Source of the DNA: a virus
Virus record (IMG/VR): IMGVR_UViG_3300042455_001850
Location: 1-64,000 of that record
Length of the DNA stretch: 64,000 bases
Direction: 5' to 3' (one strand)
The notes below the pieces were generated by a model, which worked only from the letters and a program-made list of their open reading frames with translations, was not told the DNA's origin and searched no databases. A program made the position numbers and the translations under genes. Positions 1 to 8,611 of the stretch are shown here, piece by piece (position 1 is the first letter of the stretch; every line of letters begins with the position of its first letter).

Positions 1-346
1 AAACCTCAATTGTCGCACCTAACGAATATGCAACGACAACTGTAGTTAAGGTTCCTAAAAATCTATAACTAACTGTTTTTAAAATATGTCTAATTAAAAC
101 AGATTCTTCTTTTATAGTTTTTATATATGCGACATTATTTTCGACACTACAATAACCAACACAACTAACATGCCATTTATAATCATTAATTTCCGGTAAC
201 CAATCTTTAGTTGTTTGAGTGTGTCCATCAATAATGATGTCTGAAACTAATGTCTCGTTACCGTTTTCAATTAATCTCCATCTTCCATCATCAGTTTTTG
301 AATCTGTGTTAAATCTGATTTGATAAGTTTTACTTTGTATTTGCAT
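1..346 (-). CDS. DUF2061 membrane protein (partial, 3' end off window)
   Basis: Translated directly from the complement: ATG at 346, open to the left edge (about 115 residues visible). The last visible part reads RHILKTVSYRFLGTLTTVVV, which matches the characteristic DUF2061 pattern (K-x-x-x-R-x-x-G-T followed by a transmembrane helix). About 80 polar residues precede it, with Trp and two Cys, and I do not recognise that part. DUF2061 proteins are known to occur beside or fused to sulfate-activation enzymes, which fits the APS kinase two genes upstream. The start overlaps the end of the preceding gene by 17 nt, suggesting one operon. Biochemical function of DUF2061 is not known to me. Confidence 0.75.
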   Translation of the reverse strand, partial: MQIQSKTYQIRFNTDSKTDDGRWRLIENGNETLVSDIIIDGHTQTTKDWLPEINDYKWHVSCVGYCSVENNVAYIKTIKEESVLIRHILKTVSYRFLGTLTTVVVAYSLGATIEV

Positions 347-794
347 ATGTTAAAAAATTAATTATATAATCTTGTATCGATTCGTCCACCATATCCTTCC
401 ATTTGTCGTCTCCTTTAGCGATTGAGTTTCTTATTCCTGTTGCAGATATGAATCCGATATTATCTGGCGGTGTAAATTCATTTATTTCATACCCAACACC
501 TCTACCGTAATTAACGGATTCAATATCAGGAATAATGATAACTTTAACATCATCACCTTTTGAGTTATGATATTCTTCAATCATCTTTACCGTTTGTTTA
601 GTGGTAAATGGATTTTTATCATCAGGTTCAATATCCCTAACCATTATTAAAGCTGGTATTCCCTCATTTAACTTTTGTTGTATTAGGTTAACATGTCCGT
701 AGTGGTATGGTTGATATCGACCTATAAAAATAGCGTATTTTTTATCTTTATTTGTGGTGGGTTGTCCACCGTGGTTTTTCTTTTCCCAACTCAT
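330..794 (-). CDS. Cytidylyltransferase-superfamily nucleotidyltransferase
   Basis: A 154-residue protein with the two hallmarks of the HIGH-type nucleotidyltransferase fold: GRYQPYHYGH (about residues 25-34; the HxGH phosphate-binding motif) and ISATGIRNSI (about 116-125; the ISxTxIR motif). NPFTTKQTVKMI in the middle is like the NPFT segment of NMN adenylyltransferases. The fold transfers a nucleotidyl group from NTP to a phosphorylated substrate. Candidates are NMN adenylyltransferase (NAD salvage) or an activating enzyme that works with the APS kinase encoded just upstream. The sequence alone does not decide the substrate. It sits in a minus-strand operon, 4 nt downstream of the APS kinase gene. 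Confidence 0.8.
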   Translation of the reverse strand: MSWEKKNHGGQPTTNKDKKYAIFIGRYQPYHYGHVNLIQQKLNEGIPALIMVRDIEPDDKNPFTTKQTVKMIEEYHNSKGDDVKVIIIPDIESVNYGRGVGYEINEFTPPDNIGFISATGIRNSIAKGDDKWKDMVDESIQDYIINFLTYANTK

Positions 795-798
795 AGTT

Positions 799-1764
799 TT
801 ATTTTTTTATTTTAGGGTGTAATTGTAATTCATTTAAACACTTTTCCCAATTTTCAAACAACATACCTCTATCATCGATATAGACAGTTGCCGGGAATTT
901 ATGGTTAGAAACCTCAGTTATGTATTTAGATAAACCATATTTTTCTAACCAAGGGTTGATAACCTCTTTTGGTCTTGATGAGAGAATTTTAAGGATATAA
1001 CCCTCTTCATGTAATTTCTTAAGAGATTCTTCAGTACCTTCCATGGGAGGGTCGTAAGCATTGCCTAAACCTTTAAATCCTTTAGAATATTTATGAATAA
1101 CACCATCAAAATCAATTGCGATGGTATTTCTTTTATCTAAGTTGTTTACTTCCTTCAAATTAGATTCAATGATACCTAAGTCTTTTAAGTCTACTATAAT
1201 CACGTCAGTACATTGTTCTATCGACCATTTATCAGTGTCTAGTGTTCTAAATGGTTTAATTGGTTCTTCGTATGGTGAGTCTATTCCAGTAAATTGTTTA
1301 ATTTCACCTGCTCTCGCTTTTTTATATAACCCTTTAGGGTCACGTTGTTCACAAATATCTAAATCTGCTTTTACATAAACCTCTAAAAAGTTATCTCTAC
1401 CAATAATATCTTTTGCTTTTTCTCTTTCTTCTCTAAATGGTGAAATAAATGCTGTAATAACAATTACACCAGAATCAGATAAAAGTTTAGCTACCTCAGC
1501 AATTCTCCTAATATTTTCTTTTCTGTCATCATCAGAAAAACCTAAATCTTTGTTAAGGCCCATTCTAATATTATCACCATCTAAGATATAAGCTAATTTA
1601 CCTTCTTTTTGGAGTCTAAGTGCTAATTCATTTGCTATTGTTGATTTACCTGACGCTGATAACCCAGTTAACCAAATAACTGGCGATTTTTGTTTAATAA
1701 GTTTTTGCCTATCTTCTTTTGTTACCACATGTTTGTGTTCTATTAAATTTGTATTCATTTTCAT
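799..1764 (-). CDS. cysC: Adenylylsulfate (APS) kinase fused to HAD-like phosphatase domain
   Basis: Residues about 25-200 form an APS kinase: Walker A GLSASGKST (about 34-42), DGDNIRMGLNKDLGFS (about 62-77), FISPFREERE and the RDPKGLYKKARAGEIKQFTG segment are all typical CysC motifs. The kinase phosphorylates APS at the 3' position to give PAPS, the sulfate donor of sulfotransferases. From about residue 212 a second domain begins with IAIDFDGVIHKY (HAD motif I, DxDG) and includes LSSRP (motif II) and YIDDRG (motif III/IV), so it is a HAD-like phosphatase domain. The fusion is unusual; the HAD part could act on PAP/PAPS or another nucleotide (inference). Start chosen at 1764, where ATG overlaps the TGA of the upstream gene; ATG at 1758 is an alternative. 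Confidence 0.88.
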   Translation of the reverse strand: MKMNTNLIEHKHVVTKEDRQKLIKQKSPVIWLTGLSASGKSTIANELALRLQKEGKLAYILDGDNIRMGLNKDLGFSDDDRKENIRRIAEVAKLLSDSGVIVITAFISPFREEREKAKDIIGRDNFLEVYVKADLDICEQRDPKGLYKKARAGEIKQFTGIDSPYEEPIKPFRTLDTDKWSIEQCTDVIIVDLKDLGIIESNLKEVNNLDKRNTIAIDFDGVIHKYSKGFKGLGNAYDPPMEGTEESLKKLHEEGYILKILSSRPKEVINPWLEKYGLSKYITEVSNHKFPATVYIDDRGMLFENWEKCLNELQLHPKIKK

Positions 1765-3335
1765 ATTTTAATAAATTTATCATTTTTATATATAAAAGTA
1801 TTTATAACTTTAATCCATTTACTAACCAAATTTTTATTTTCCAATATAAAAGGGTGAAGTGTTTCTTTAAAATCTTTTTTAGATTCATCTAAATATTTTT
1901 CATCATTTTTTCTGGTATAACTTTCTTTATGGTAAGCAACAGAATAACCATCGTTATAGTTTTTAAACCCATTAGATAATACTTTTATACCTAACTCAAC
2001 GTCTTCAAAACAATTATTATAATTTTCATTAAAAAGTCCCATTTTAATAAATAAATCTTTATTTATTAATAGTAATGCGGCTGTATTACAAAAAACTTCT
2101 CTAACAGTGTTATTAAAATTATAGTAGTTATTTAATTTTTCGTGGGTTAGATTTATGGATGGATAAAGTTCTTCAAAATTGTTAGCATTTAAAACTTTAT
2201 CGGAATGAACTATAACTCCATTATGTTGTATGGTGTTATTTGGGTAATGTAACCTACACCCAACAGAACCACAATCTTTATTTGTTAAAAAAACGTTTAA
2301 CATAGAACTAAGAACATCATTTTTGATTTCAATATCATTATTACAAAATAATAAAAAATCGTGACCGTTACCTACATAGTTTTTAACAACATCGTTATTT
2401 ATTTTAGCGAAATTATAATAATCATACTCAATTATTTTTAAATTCTTATAATCTTCAAAACTAATTTTTATTTGGTCCAATTCTTCTTTTGTAGACCCAG
2501 TATCAGCAATAAAAATACTAAATATGTCATGGTCACAATTACTGTAAAATGAATTAACACAATTTATTAAAAGTTCTAAATTTCCTTTTGTTGGTATTAT
2601 TATTGCTACTTTTTTTAATTTTTTAAAATTTTTTCTTTTTATTTTTTCGTAAAATATATTTTTAGGTTTTAAATCTAATGGTAAATATTTTTTATATTTT
2701 TCTAAAAAAATTTCTTTTATTTTAAAAAATTCTTCATTAGGTTTACCCTCTGAATTGTGTGTAATGTCGAAAGAAAATGTAACACCTAATTTTACACCCT
2801 CAATAAAATTACTAACACAAAAAGAATGGTCATAAAAATGAAACCCATTTATATCCTCGTCAAATAGTTTTTTAATTTTATTTTTATCAACAGAAATAAA
2901 GAGTCCATCTAGGGTGACTACTTCAATTAAATCATTAAATTTAGGTGAGTATTTGGTTAACGTTTTTTTGTTATTATTTCTGTGGTAAACTTGTCCCACC
3001 ATAGTTTGGTCCCTTTTGCTCCAAAAAATACCTGATTCAGACATGAAACAAGAACCGGCTTTACCTATAACACCAAACTCAGGATTTTTTAAAAAATCAT
3101 TTAACAATTTTACACCCCAATTCTGTGATAAAAAAATATCATCATGACAAAAAACTAGAATATCGTATTTAGATTCTTTTAATCCTCTATTGTAAATTTC
3201 TGATAAGGAAAACTCATTTTGATTATTATATAATAATATTTCATATTCCTTTAAACCAATAGTTTTTTTTATGTGATTTTTAAACTTATCAACACATAAA
3301 TTGTCTTTATTAGAAGAAACAATAACACTAATCAT
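1761..3335 (-). CDS. Tandem family 2 glycosyltransferase
   Basis: A 524-residue protein with two GT-A type domains. The first (about 1-220) has SEIYNRGLKES and LVFCHDDIFLS, like the Glyco_tranf_2_5 group. The second (about 240-500) begins KVAIIIPTKGNLELLINC, the classic GT2 start, and has LLFCNNDIEI in the place of the metal-binding DxD, then FEDVELGIKV, a typical GT2 acceptor-side motif. It probably transfers sugars from nucleotide-sugar donors. Targets could be virion proteins, phage DNA or host surface glycans; the sequence does not say. Very low G+C even for this window. A TATTTATA box lies 12 nt upstream of the ATG, and its stop overlaps the APS kinase start, so the two are probably co-transcribed. 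Confidence 0.85.
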   Translation of the reverse strand: MISVIVSSNKDNLCVDKFKNHIKKTIGLKEYEILLYNNQNEFSLSEIYNRGLKESKYDILVFCHDDIFLSQNWGVKLLNDFLKNPEFGVIGKAGSCFMSESGIFWSKRDQTMVGQVYHRNNNKKTLTKYSPKFNDLIEVVTLDGLFISVDKNKIKKLFDEDINGFHFYDHSFCVSNFIEGVKLGVTFSFDITHNSEGKPNEEFFKIKEIFLEKYKKYLPLDLKPKNIFYEKIKRKNFKKLKKVAIIIPTKGNLELLINCVNSFYSNCDHDIFSIFIADTGSTKEELDQIKISFEDYKNLKIIEYDYYNFAKINNDVVKNYVGNGHDFLLFCNNDIEIKNDVLSSMLNVFLTNKDCGSVGCRLHYPNNTIQHNGVIVHSDKVLNANNFEELYPSINLTHEKLNNYYNFNNTVREVFCNTAALLLINKDLFIKMGLFNENYNNCFEDVELGIKVLSNGFKNYNDGYSVAYHKESYTRKNDEKYLDESKKDFKETLHPFILENKNLVSKWIKVINTFIYKNDKFIKI

Positions 3336-3347
3336 TATATAACTTTT

Positions 3348-3355
3348 TATAAATA
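3348..3355 (-). promoter_or_regulatory. Late-type promoter box TATTTATA before glycosyltransferase operon
   Basis: On the minus strand TATTTATA ends 12 nt before the ATG at 3335, the same geometry as upstream of many plus-strand structural genes in this window. Assignment as promoter is inferred from recurrence. Confidence 0.5.
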
Positions 3356-3374
3356 AAACCTTATTTTTTAAAAT

Positions 3375-4412
3375 TTAAACCCTAGAAATTTTAAACATTT
3401 CAGATTCTCGTTCTCTTCTAGTTTTTAAACCTGGATATTCGTCAAACATATTACTTGAGATATTTTTTATCTCTTCTTTAGCTTCTTGGAACTCACTTCG
3501 TTTAACGTATTGAATAAATTTGCTTGTCCTTAAATTACCCACACCATGATTATAGGTTATAGAAACCATAGCATCATACATACCTTGTGTAATTTCAGGT
3601 TCTATACCTTTTTTATTCCACCCATCTAATATATTATTAACACCTTCAGAAGCTTTTAACATATCATCTTGTAATAATTGTTCAGCCTGTTCTCTAGTAA
3701 TTCTTGTAATTTTTTTACCAGGGTTACGTTTATTGTAAGGTATAATATCTTCATGATTTGGTACAAAACTATAATCACCCCCCGTACTACCTCTTTCGGG
3801 GTTAGAAAAGACAGCGTGACCATAACCTGTGGTATAAGCACCATCACCTAAATTATAGAAATATAAAACAGGTTTACCACCAATACCCTCTTCTTTTTTC
3901 AAATGTTTAAATAATCTTTGGCTAGGTTTTCTAATTTTTTGTGTTTTAACTACAGGTGTTTCTTTTTTAAATGAAGGCATTTCAAATCTAATACCACTCT
4001 GATAATCATTGCCTTCAATGGTGTTGGTGATACTAGTTATTTGGTTTACGGTTAAAATACCTAAAAAAGATGCCAAAACATATTTTATTATTTTTTTCCT
4101 AAGTTGGTTGGGTAAAGATTTTATTTTTTTCAATAAAAGATTTAGATACCCAATAACATCTTCTTTTGTTTTAACCCATTTTTTAGATAAATCTAATTCT
4201 TTTTTAGTTTCTTGTGGAAAATCCCACACATACTCTGGACTAGTTTTGTCATTAGAAATAACGTCCCATTCAAATTCGGGGCTGAGAACATCTTTAACTT
4301 CATTTAATAATAAAAGTTTATGTAAAAATTTATCTAAATATTTATTAGATTCTTCTATTTTATTAGAACTTAGACTTTGGATTTCTTCTCTAATAATTTT
4401 TCTGATATTCAT
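3375..4412 (-). CDS. GH24 (T4-type) lysozyme with N-terminal tag and membrane segment
   Basis: Residues about 165-345 are a T4-type muramidase: the predicted catalytic Glu in HLKKEEGIGGK (about 170-180), TTGYGH (the TxGxGH active-site motif), ITREQAEQLLQDDM, and MVSITYNHGVGNLRTSKF. It hydrolyses peptidoglycan. The N-terminal half is not in T4 E: a short MNIRKIIREEIQSL helix resembling tags on other proteins here, then a polar stretch, then a hydrophobic segment IIKYVLASFLGILTVNQIT (about 106-124) that could be a transmembrane or signal-anchor helix. It may be the endolysin (signal-anchor-release type) or a virion lysozyme; the tag favours packaging, the helix favours membrane export. Overlaps the upstream DHH gene by 4 nt. 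Confidence 0.88.
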   Translation of the reverse strand: MNIRKIIREEIQSLSSNKIEESNKYLDKFLHKLLLLNEVKDVLSPEFEWDVISNDKTSPEYVWDFPQETKKELDLSKKWVKTKEDVIGYLNLLLKKIKSLPNQLRKKIIKYVLASFLGILTVNQITSITNTIEGNDYQSGIRFEMPSFKKETPVVKTQKIRKPSQRLFKHLKKEEGIGGKPVLYFYNLGDGAYTTGYGHAVFSNPERGSTGGDYSFVPNHEDIIPYNKRNPGKKITRITREQAEQLLQDDMLKASEGVNNILDGWNKKGIEPEITQGMYDAMVSITYNHGVGNLRTSKFIQYVKRSEFQEAKEEIKNISSNMFDEYPGLKTRRERESEMFKISRV

Positions 4413-5833
4413 AAAGATTCTGTATCTATTTTAAATTTTAATTGTTTAACAAATTCTTCAGAAAATCTCTTTAAAAATGGAACACCGTCTTTACCAAAAT
4501 ACATTAATCCTGATATATTAGTTATACATTTATGGCCACCAGAATTAGCCTGAACCATATCCCAACCAGTAATTTTTAACATCTTTAAAGCTTTAATTTC
4601 TCTATCAGAAAGTGATGTGTAAGGTTTATCCATTATTTTTTTAATGGCGTTTTGCCATCTTTCTAATGTATAATCTGGTGAACCACCATTAGGTATTTCA
4701 TCTAATCCCATAATACCATTCTCAGTATCACCTAAAATAGCTACCATATCATTAAAACTAAAACCAACAGATTCTTCCGAAAATTCTTTATTTTTTTCAG
4801 CAAAATACTTTACAGTATCAATAGATATAATTTTGTTTTCTAGTTCAGATTTAAATATACTTAAAACGTCTTGTGCTATTTCACCTAAATTAACACCTTT
4901 AAGTTCCCTACCCTTTTTATAAGGATTACAAGAAGCTTGTAATAAACCTAATGGCCATGTTATAACCAAAAAATTGGCGTTAGGGTATAATTTAAAAGGT
5001 ACGTATCTATCATAAGAACCTGGTTTAAACATAGAACCCCCACCGTATTGTTTTACAATCCCATACTCTTCATCGTATTCTACATTACCACTTTTTGATT
5101 GGACCTCAATATAATTGGAAAGGTTAACTTTCATTTCTTGAGCTGTGGCGTAACCATATTCTTTTGCTAATCTAACTATATTTTGGTAAATGTTTAAAAG
5201 TGATGGTGTACATTCCATCACAAGAGTTTCTAAAAATTTTGGTTTATTTTTGTAAGCTAATAATAATTTATTAGTTACAAGTGCCATACTAATTTTATTA
5301 CGTTCTAAATCTTTTCCTTTATCTAGGGTAAAAACATAGTTCATAACATCATCTGGTGTAATATCTAATCTAGCATAATCAGCACTATCTACAGTAGATA
5401 TCATCATAATATCTTTTGATGGGAAAATGTCTGATGGTGAAAGAACGTTAGAGATAGTCTCAACGTTTGACCTTGAGTGTCTAAAACTTGTTGACGTACT
5501 TTTTTCAACACCAACTTGTGAATCGTGGTGGTCAGTATGTATAACAAACATTGGTTTACCGTGAGCAAAATCTACCAATACAGGCATTATTTCACCACTA
5601 GCGTCAGGTTTTTTAATTGAGAATTCTTTATCACCGTATTGAATTACTTCAACATCAACAACTTCAATACCGTTGTTTTCTAAATAATTTTTCATGGCAA
5701 TTGCCGTAGTAACTCCATCTAAATCCTGATGAAAATAAATTTTAGCTTTTTGATATCTTTTAGCTAATGTATTTATATTTTGTATACCAGTTTCGACTAA
5801 CAAAGCCTGTAGTATGTTTTCACTAATAATCAT
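4409..5833 (-). CDS. DHH-family phosphoesterase
   Basis: A 474-residue protein with the N-terminal DHH motifs: HQDLDGVTTAIAM (about 35-47, motif I with DxDG), a DFAHG segment, HTDHHDS (about 99-105, the DHH motif), and STVDSADYA (later Asp motif). The family (RecJ, NrnA, DHH/DHHA1) hydrolyses phosphodiester bonds in ssDNA, short oligonucleotides or cyclic dinucleotides with Mn or Mg. The C-terminal part has NSGGHKCITNISG near residues 435-447, which is like the glycine-rich substrate-binding GGGH of DHHA1 domains. The specific substrate cannot be read; nanoRNA or signalling-nucleotide cleavage are both possible. The protein starts with MIISENILQALLVETG, a short helix with LVE like other tags in the window. 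Confidence 0.85.
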   Translation of the reverse strand: MIISENILQALLVETGIQNINTLAKRYQKAKIYFHQDLDGVTTAIAMKNYLENNGIEVVDVEVIQYGDKEFSIKKPDASGEIMPVLVDFAHGKPMFVIHTDHHDSQVGVEKSTSTSFRHSRSNVETISNVLSPSDIFPSKDIMMISTVDSADYARLDITPDDVMNYVFTLDKGKDLERNKISMALVTNKLLLAYKNKPKFLETLVMECTPSLLNIYQNIVRLAKEYGYATAQEMKVNLSNYIEVQSKSGNVEYDEEYGIVKQYGGGSMFKPGSYDRYVPFKLYPNANFLVITWPLGLLQASCNPYKKGRELKGVNLGEIAQDVLSIFKSELENKIISIDTVKYFAEKNKEFSEESVGFSFNDMVAILGDTENGIMGLDEIPNGGSPDYTLERWQNAIKKIMDKPYTSLSDREIKALKMLKITGWDMVQANSGGHKCITNISGLMYFGKDGVPFLKRFSEEFVKQLKFKIDTESL

Positions 5834-5850
5834 TATACTTATTGTTTTTC

Positions 5851-5858
5851 AATAAATA
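5851..5858 (-). promoter_or_regulatory. Late-type promoter box (TATTTATT) before DHH/lysozyme genes
   Basis: Minus-strand TATTTATT lies 17 nt before the ATG at 5833, immediately after the DUF3310 stop. Same spacing as plus-strand late boxes. Confidence 0.4.
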
Positions 5859-6071
5859 TCACGACTTTTGGTTCAGTTCAATTAACTTATTTAGATACTG
5901 GAGGCATTTTTCTAAATCTTGTAAACCGTTTTTATGTCTCCATCTAGTAACATACTTAACAATATTGCCTTCAAAAAAGTCTAATTTTTGTGAGTGTGCG
6001 TAATCCCACATCTCAATTCCTTGGTTATAATGTGAGGGATGTTCTATTTGTTCTTTATTTTTATCTTCCAT
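5859..6071 (-). CDS. DUF3310 small phage protein
   Basis: A 70-residue protein with the full DUF3310 pattern: IEHPSHYNQG near the start, GNIVKYVTRWRHKNGLQDL in the middle and a terminal helix KCLQYLNKLIEL. DUF3310 is common in tailed phages, often beside nucleotide metabolism genes and sometimes labelled nucleotide kinase-like, but its biochemical role is not established. It is transcribed divergently from the next gene, with a 52-nt A/T-rich gap between them. Confidence 0.85.
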   Translation of the reverse strand: MEDKNKEQIEHPSHYNQGIEMWDYAHSQKLDFFEGNIVKYVTRWRHKNGLQDLEKCLQYLNKLIELNQKS

Positions 6072-6075
6072 TATT

Positions 6076-6105
6076 TTTGTTTTTAATTAAAAATAGTTAT
6101 ATTTG
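6076..6105 (+). promoter_or_regulatory. Bacteroidota-type promoter (TTTG, 18 nt, TATATTTG)
   Basis: TTTG at 6076-6079, an 18-nt spacer, then TATATTTG at 6098-6105. This fits the known Bacteroidota housekeeping pattern (-33 TTTG, -7 TAnnTTTG, usually about 19 nt). The -7 box ends 18 nt before the ATG at 6124. Confidence 0.6.
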
Positions 6106-6123
6106 TAAAAATAAAAAAGTTTT

Positions 6124-6714
6124 ATGGAAAGAAAAAAATTAAATATATTTGAAAAAGTTGGTCTTTGGTGGAAATTTGAGGGTAGGTATTACCATAAAGA
6201 TTTTATTAAAGGTGTTAAAAACCTTTGGTCATGGTTCCCTGTTATATGGAAAGACCGTGATTATGATGACCATTATATATTTGAAGTTTTAAAATTTAAA
6301 TTAAATAAGCAAGCTGATTATATTGGTGGTAATGATAGACATTTAAGTGCTAAAAGAAATACTGAAATAATGCGTCTTGTAACTAAACTAATTAAGTTAC
6401 AACAAGATGATTTTTACGGTATGGAGTTTATGGATTACCATAAAACTAAATATGACTTTATCCCAACAGACGAAAGTAAAAAATGGTATTCCATGGAAGA
6501 TACTTTAGTGTCTGAAACTTTTGATGAGTATTTTAAAAAATACCCACGTCAATATAAAAAAGTGGTAAGTGGTGAAATAAATCTATATCAAAGACCTTTT
6601 GAAGAAAAAGATAAAAAATTAATTGCTATGGAGATTGCACATGAAAATCAAGATAGATGTAATAAACTTATTTTTAAACTTCTTGAAAAGAATATACAAA
6701 AATGGTGGGATTAA
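6124..6714 (+). CDS. Conserved phage-type hypothetical protein, Trp-rich N-terminus
   Basis: A 196-residue basic protein with many aromatic residues near the N-terminus (GLWWKFEGRYYHKDF, NLWSWFPVIWKDRDYDD). The layout, with a Trp-rich start, a WKDRDYD segment, then long charged helices, resembles a hypothetical family I have seen in other tailed phages, with no known function. The last codons overlap the convergent SNF2 gene by 4 nt, with no space for a terminator. It has its own Bacteroidota-type promoter, so early, host-driven expression is likely (inference). Confidence 0.75.
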   Translation: MERKKLNIFEKVGLWWKFEGRYYHKDFIKGVKNLWSWFPVIWKDRDYDDHYIFEVLKFKLNKQADYIGGNDRHLSAKRNTEIMRLVTKLIKLQQDDFYGMEFMDYHKTKYDFIPTDESKKWYSMEDTLVSETFDEYFKKYPRQYKKVVSGEINLYQRPFEEKDKKLIAMEIAHENQDRCNKLIFKLLEKNIQKWWD

Positions 6715-8531
6715 TAACCCACCATTAATTTTTTAAAGAAATCGGTTGAGATGTCAAATTCTTCTTGTTCATCACCGACAACTGTATTAATAACACGTTT
6801 TTTCTTTTGTAACATTTCATACATCATTTCATCAATAGTACCTTGAGCTATTGGGTAATAAACATTAACAGTTTTTGACTGACCGATGCGAAAGGCCCTA
6901 TCTTCCGCCTGTGCGTGATTAGCTGGTACAAAATCTAAATCATTCATAATAACTACCTGTGCCGCTGTAAGTGTAATTGCGGTACCAGCAGATACAAGAT
7001 TGCCAACAAAGACTTTAATATTTTCATTCTCTTGGAACCCGTCAATAGACTTTTGTTTTTGTGTACCACTCAGTTTACCGTTATGACCCACAGCTATTCT
7101 ACCAAAATGATTCATTAATGCATCAAATGAGTGGGTGAAGTTTGTAAATATAATTACCTTTTGACCGTTCTCAATTGCTTGTTCAGCTAATTCAATCGTG
7201 TGTTTAACTTTTTCTTGTGCTAAATATTTTCTAAGAACAACTAATTCAACCATGTGTCTACCTGAACCAAGACGTTTACCTTCACTTTTGGCCCATTCAA
7301 GATATTCCTCAAATACATTACCATACCCTTTCATATCATCAATCTCAATATAATAAGGTGCCACAATTTTTGGTGGTAGGTCTAGGTGGTCTTCTTTTTT
7401 TCTTCTTAAGATAAGTGATTTAGTTCTTTCATGTAACTCTTCTAAGTTAGAAGCTCCATCAGTTAACCATATATCTTTGTATTGTCCACTATTTAATTTC
7501 TTTTTAAATTTTTTACCATCACAATATCTAAATGCAAAGTATTTCCAACTAGAAGTTACTGGTGATTCACAGAGATTAAGTAGGTTAAAATAATCCATTG
7601 GTCTGTTTGCGATAGGTGTACCCGTTAATAACCACCTTTTACCAATACTTTCAGCAATCTGGTTAACTATTTTAGTCCTATCAGCTTTAGGATTTTTAAC
7701 CATGTGAGCTTCATCTAATATAATAATGTCGTAACCTTCATTAACCAAATGTCTATTTATTTCCCACTCTTCATAATTTTTTCTGTTATCTATTAAAGTA
7801 TGGAAATTTTTAAGTATGTCATAATTAATGATAGTAAATTTTTTGGGATTCCAATGACCAGTTTTTAAAATACTAATATCTTCTTCAGGAACAAAATTTG
7901 ATATCTCACGGTACCAATTAATTTTGGCGTTAGCCGGACAAACTACTAAAACTTTTTCCGCTCCCGTTTCTAAAGCTGAAACAATGGATTGAAATGTTTT
8001 GCCAAGACCCATGTCATCAGCAAGAATACAATTTTTTTTACTTAAAAGAAATTTAATACCCTTTTCTTGGTGGGGGAAAGCTTTCCACCCTCTTCTATCT
8101 AATTTTTGGTATTTTTCAAAATCAACCTCAACATTAATTTCGGTATCATATAAGTTCTCAAATACCTGTGTTTTTGGTACATAAAAAAGTGGTGAGTATT
8201 TTTGATTTTTAAAAACCTTACCCCTAACATGATAACTTTTTTCTGTATCACCTAAAACAGTTTCAACAAATATTTTTTCAGGTACATGATTAAGTTCAAA
8301 CTTTTCTTGTAACTGTTTACCCAAAAACTCTGTTATGGTAATAACTTTATTAACATCAACAGGGTCCTTATCAAAATTATTTTCTACATACTCAGATACA
8401 CTGGGTGATATAGGAAAAGAACCTTCCTTATCTAATCTTTCTTTTAACGATATTAAATACTCATTTTTACCTTCATAGGTCTCTAGTTTTAATAAAGTTT
8501 TTCTATTCTTTAATTTACCAATATCTAGCAT
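6711..8531 (-). CDS. SNF2-family DNA helicase/translocase
   Basis: A 606-residue superfamily 2 ATPase. Motif Q-like FPHQEKGIKFLL and Walker A DDMGLGKT lie around residues 150-177, motif II ILDEAH near 270, motif III LLTGTPIANRP near 300, and in the second RecA lobe SAGTAITLTAAQ and the arginine-finger motif QAEDRAFRIGQ near 550. The order and the RAFRIGQ motif are diagnostic for SNF2 proteins, including the SMARCAL1-like annealing helicases found in phages. It may fill the role of T4 UvsW (fork remodelling, branch migration), but that is inference. The N-terminal 140 residues are less conserved and may bind DNA. Confidence 0.92.
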   Translation of the reverse strand: MLDIGKLKNRKTLLKLETYEGKNEYLISLKERLDKEGSFPISPSVSEYVENNFDKDPVDVNKVITITEFLGKQLQEKFELNHVPEKIFVETVLGDTEKSYHVRGKVFKNQKYSPLFYVPKTQVFENLYDTEINVEVDFEKYQKLDRRGWKAFPHQEKGIKFLLSKKNCILADDMGLGKTFQSIVSALETGAEKVLVVCPANAKINWYREISNFVPEEDISILKTGHWNPKKFTIINYDILKNFHTLIDNRKNYEEWEINRHLVNEGYDIIILDEAHMVKNPKADRTKIVNQIAESIGKRWLLTGTPIANRPMDYFNLLNLCESPVTSSWKYFAFRYCDGKKFKKKLNSGQYKDIWLTDGASNLEELHERTKSLILRRKKEDHLDLPPKIVAPYYIEIDDMKGYGNVFEEYLEWAKSEGKRLGSGRHMVELVVLRKYLAQEKVKHTIELAEQAIENGQKVIIFTNFTHSFDALMNHFGRIAVGHNGKLSGTQKQKSIDGFQENENIKVFVGNLVSAGTAITLTAAQVVIMNDLDFVPANHAQAEDRAFRIGQSKTVNVYYPIAQGTIDEMMYEMLQKKKRVINTVVGDEQEEFDISTDFFKKLMVGY

Positions 8532-8588
8532 AACTTATTAAATATAGAAACAAATAGAAAAAAATAAATGAAATACGATTCTTCTAAA

Positions 8589-8596
8589 TATTTATA
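8589..8596 (+). promoter_or_regulatory. Late-type promoter box TATTTATA
   Basis: TATTTATA followed by AG, 15 nt before the ATG at 8612. Part of the recurring set described in the findings. Confidence 0.55.
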
Positions 8597-8611
8597 AGAA
8601 AATATACTTAA

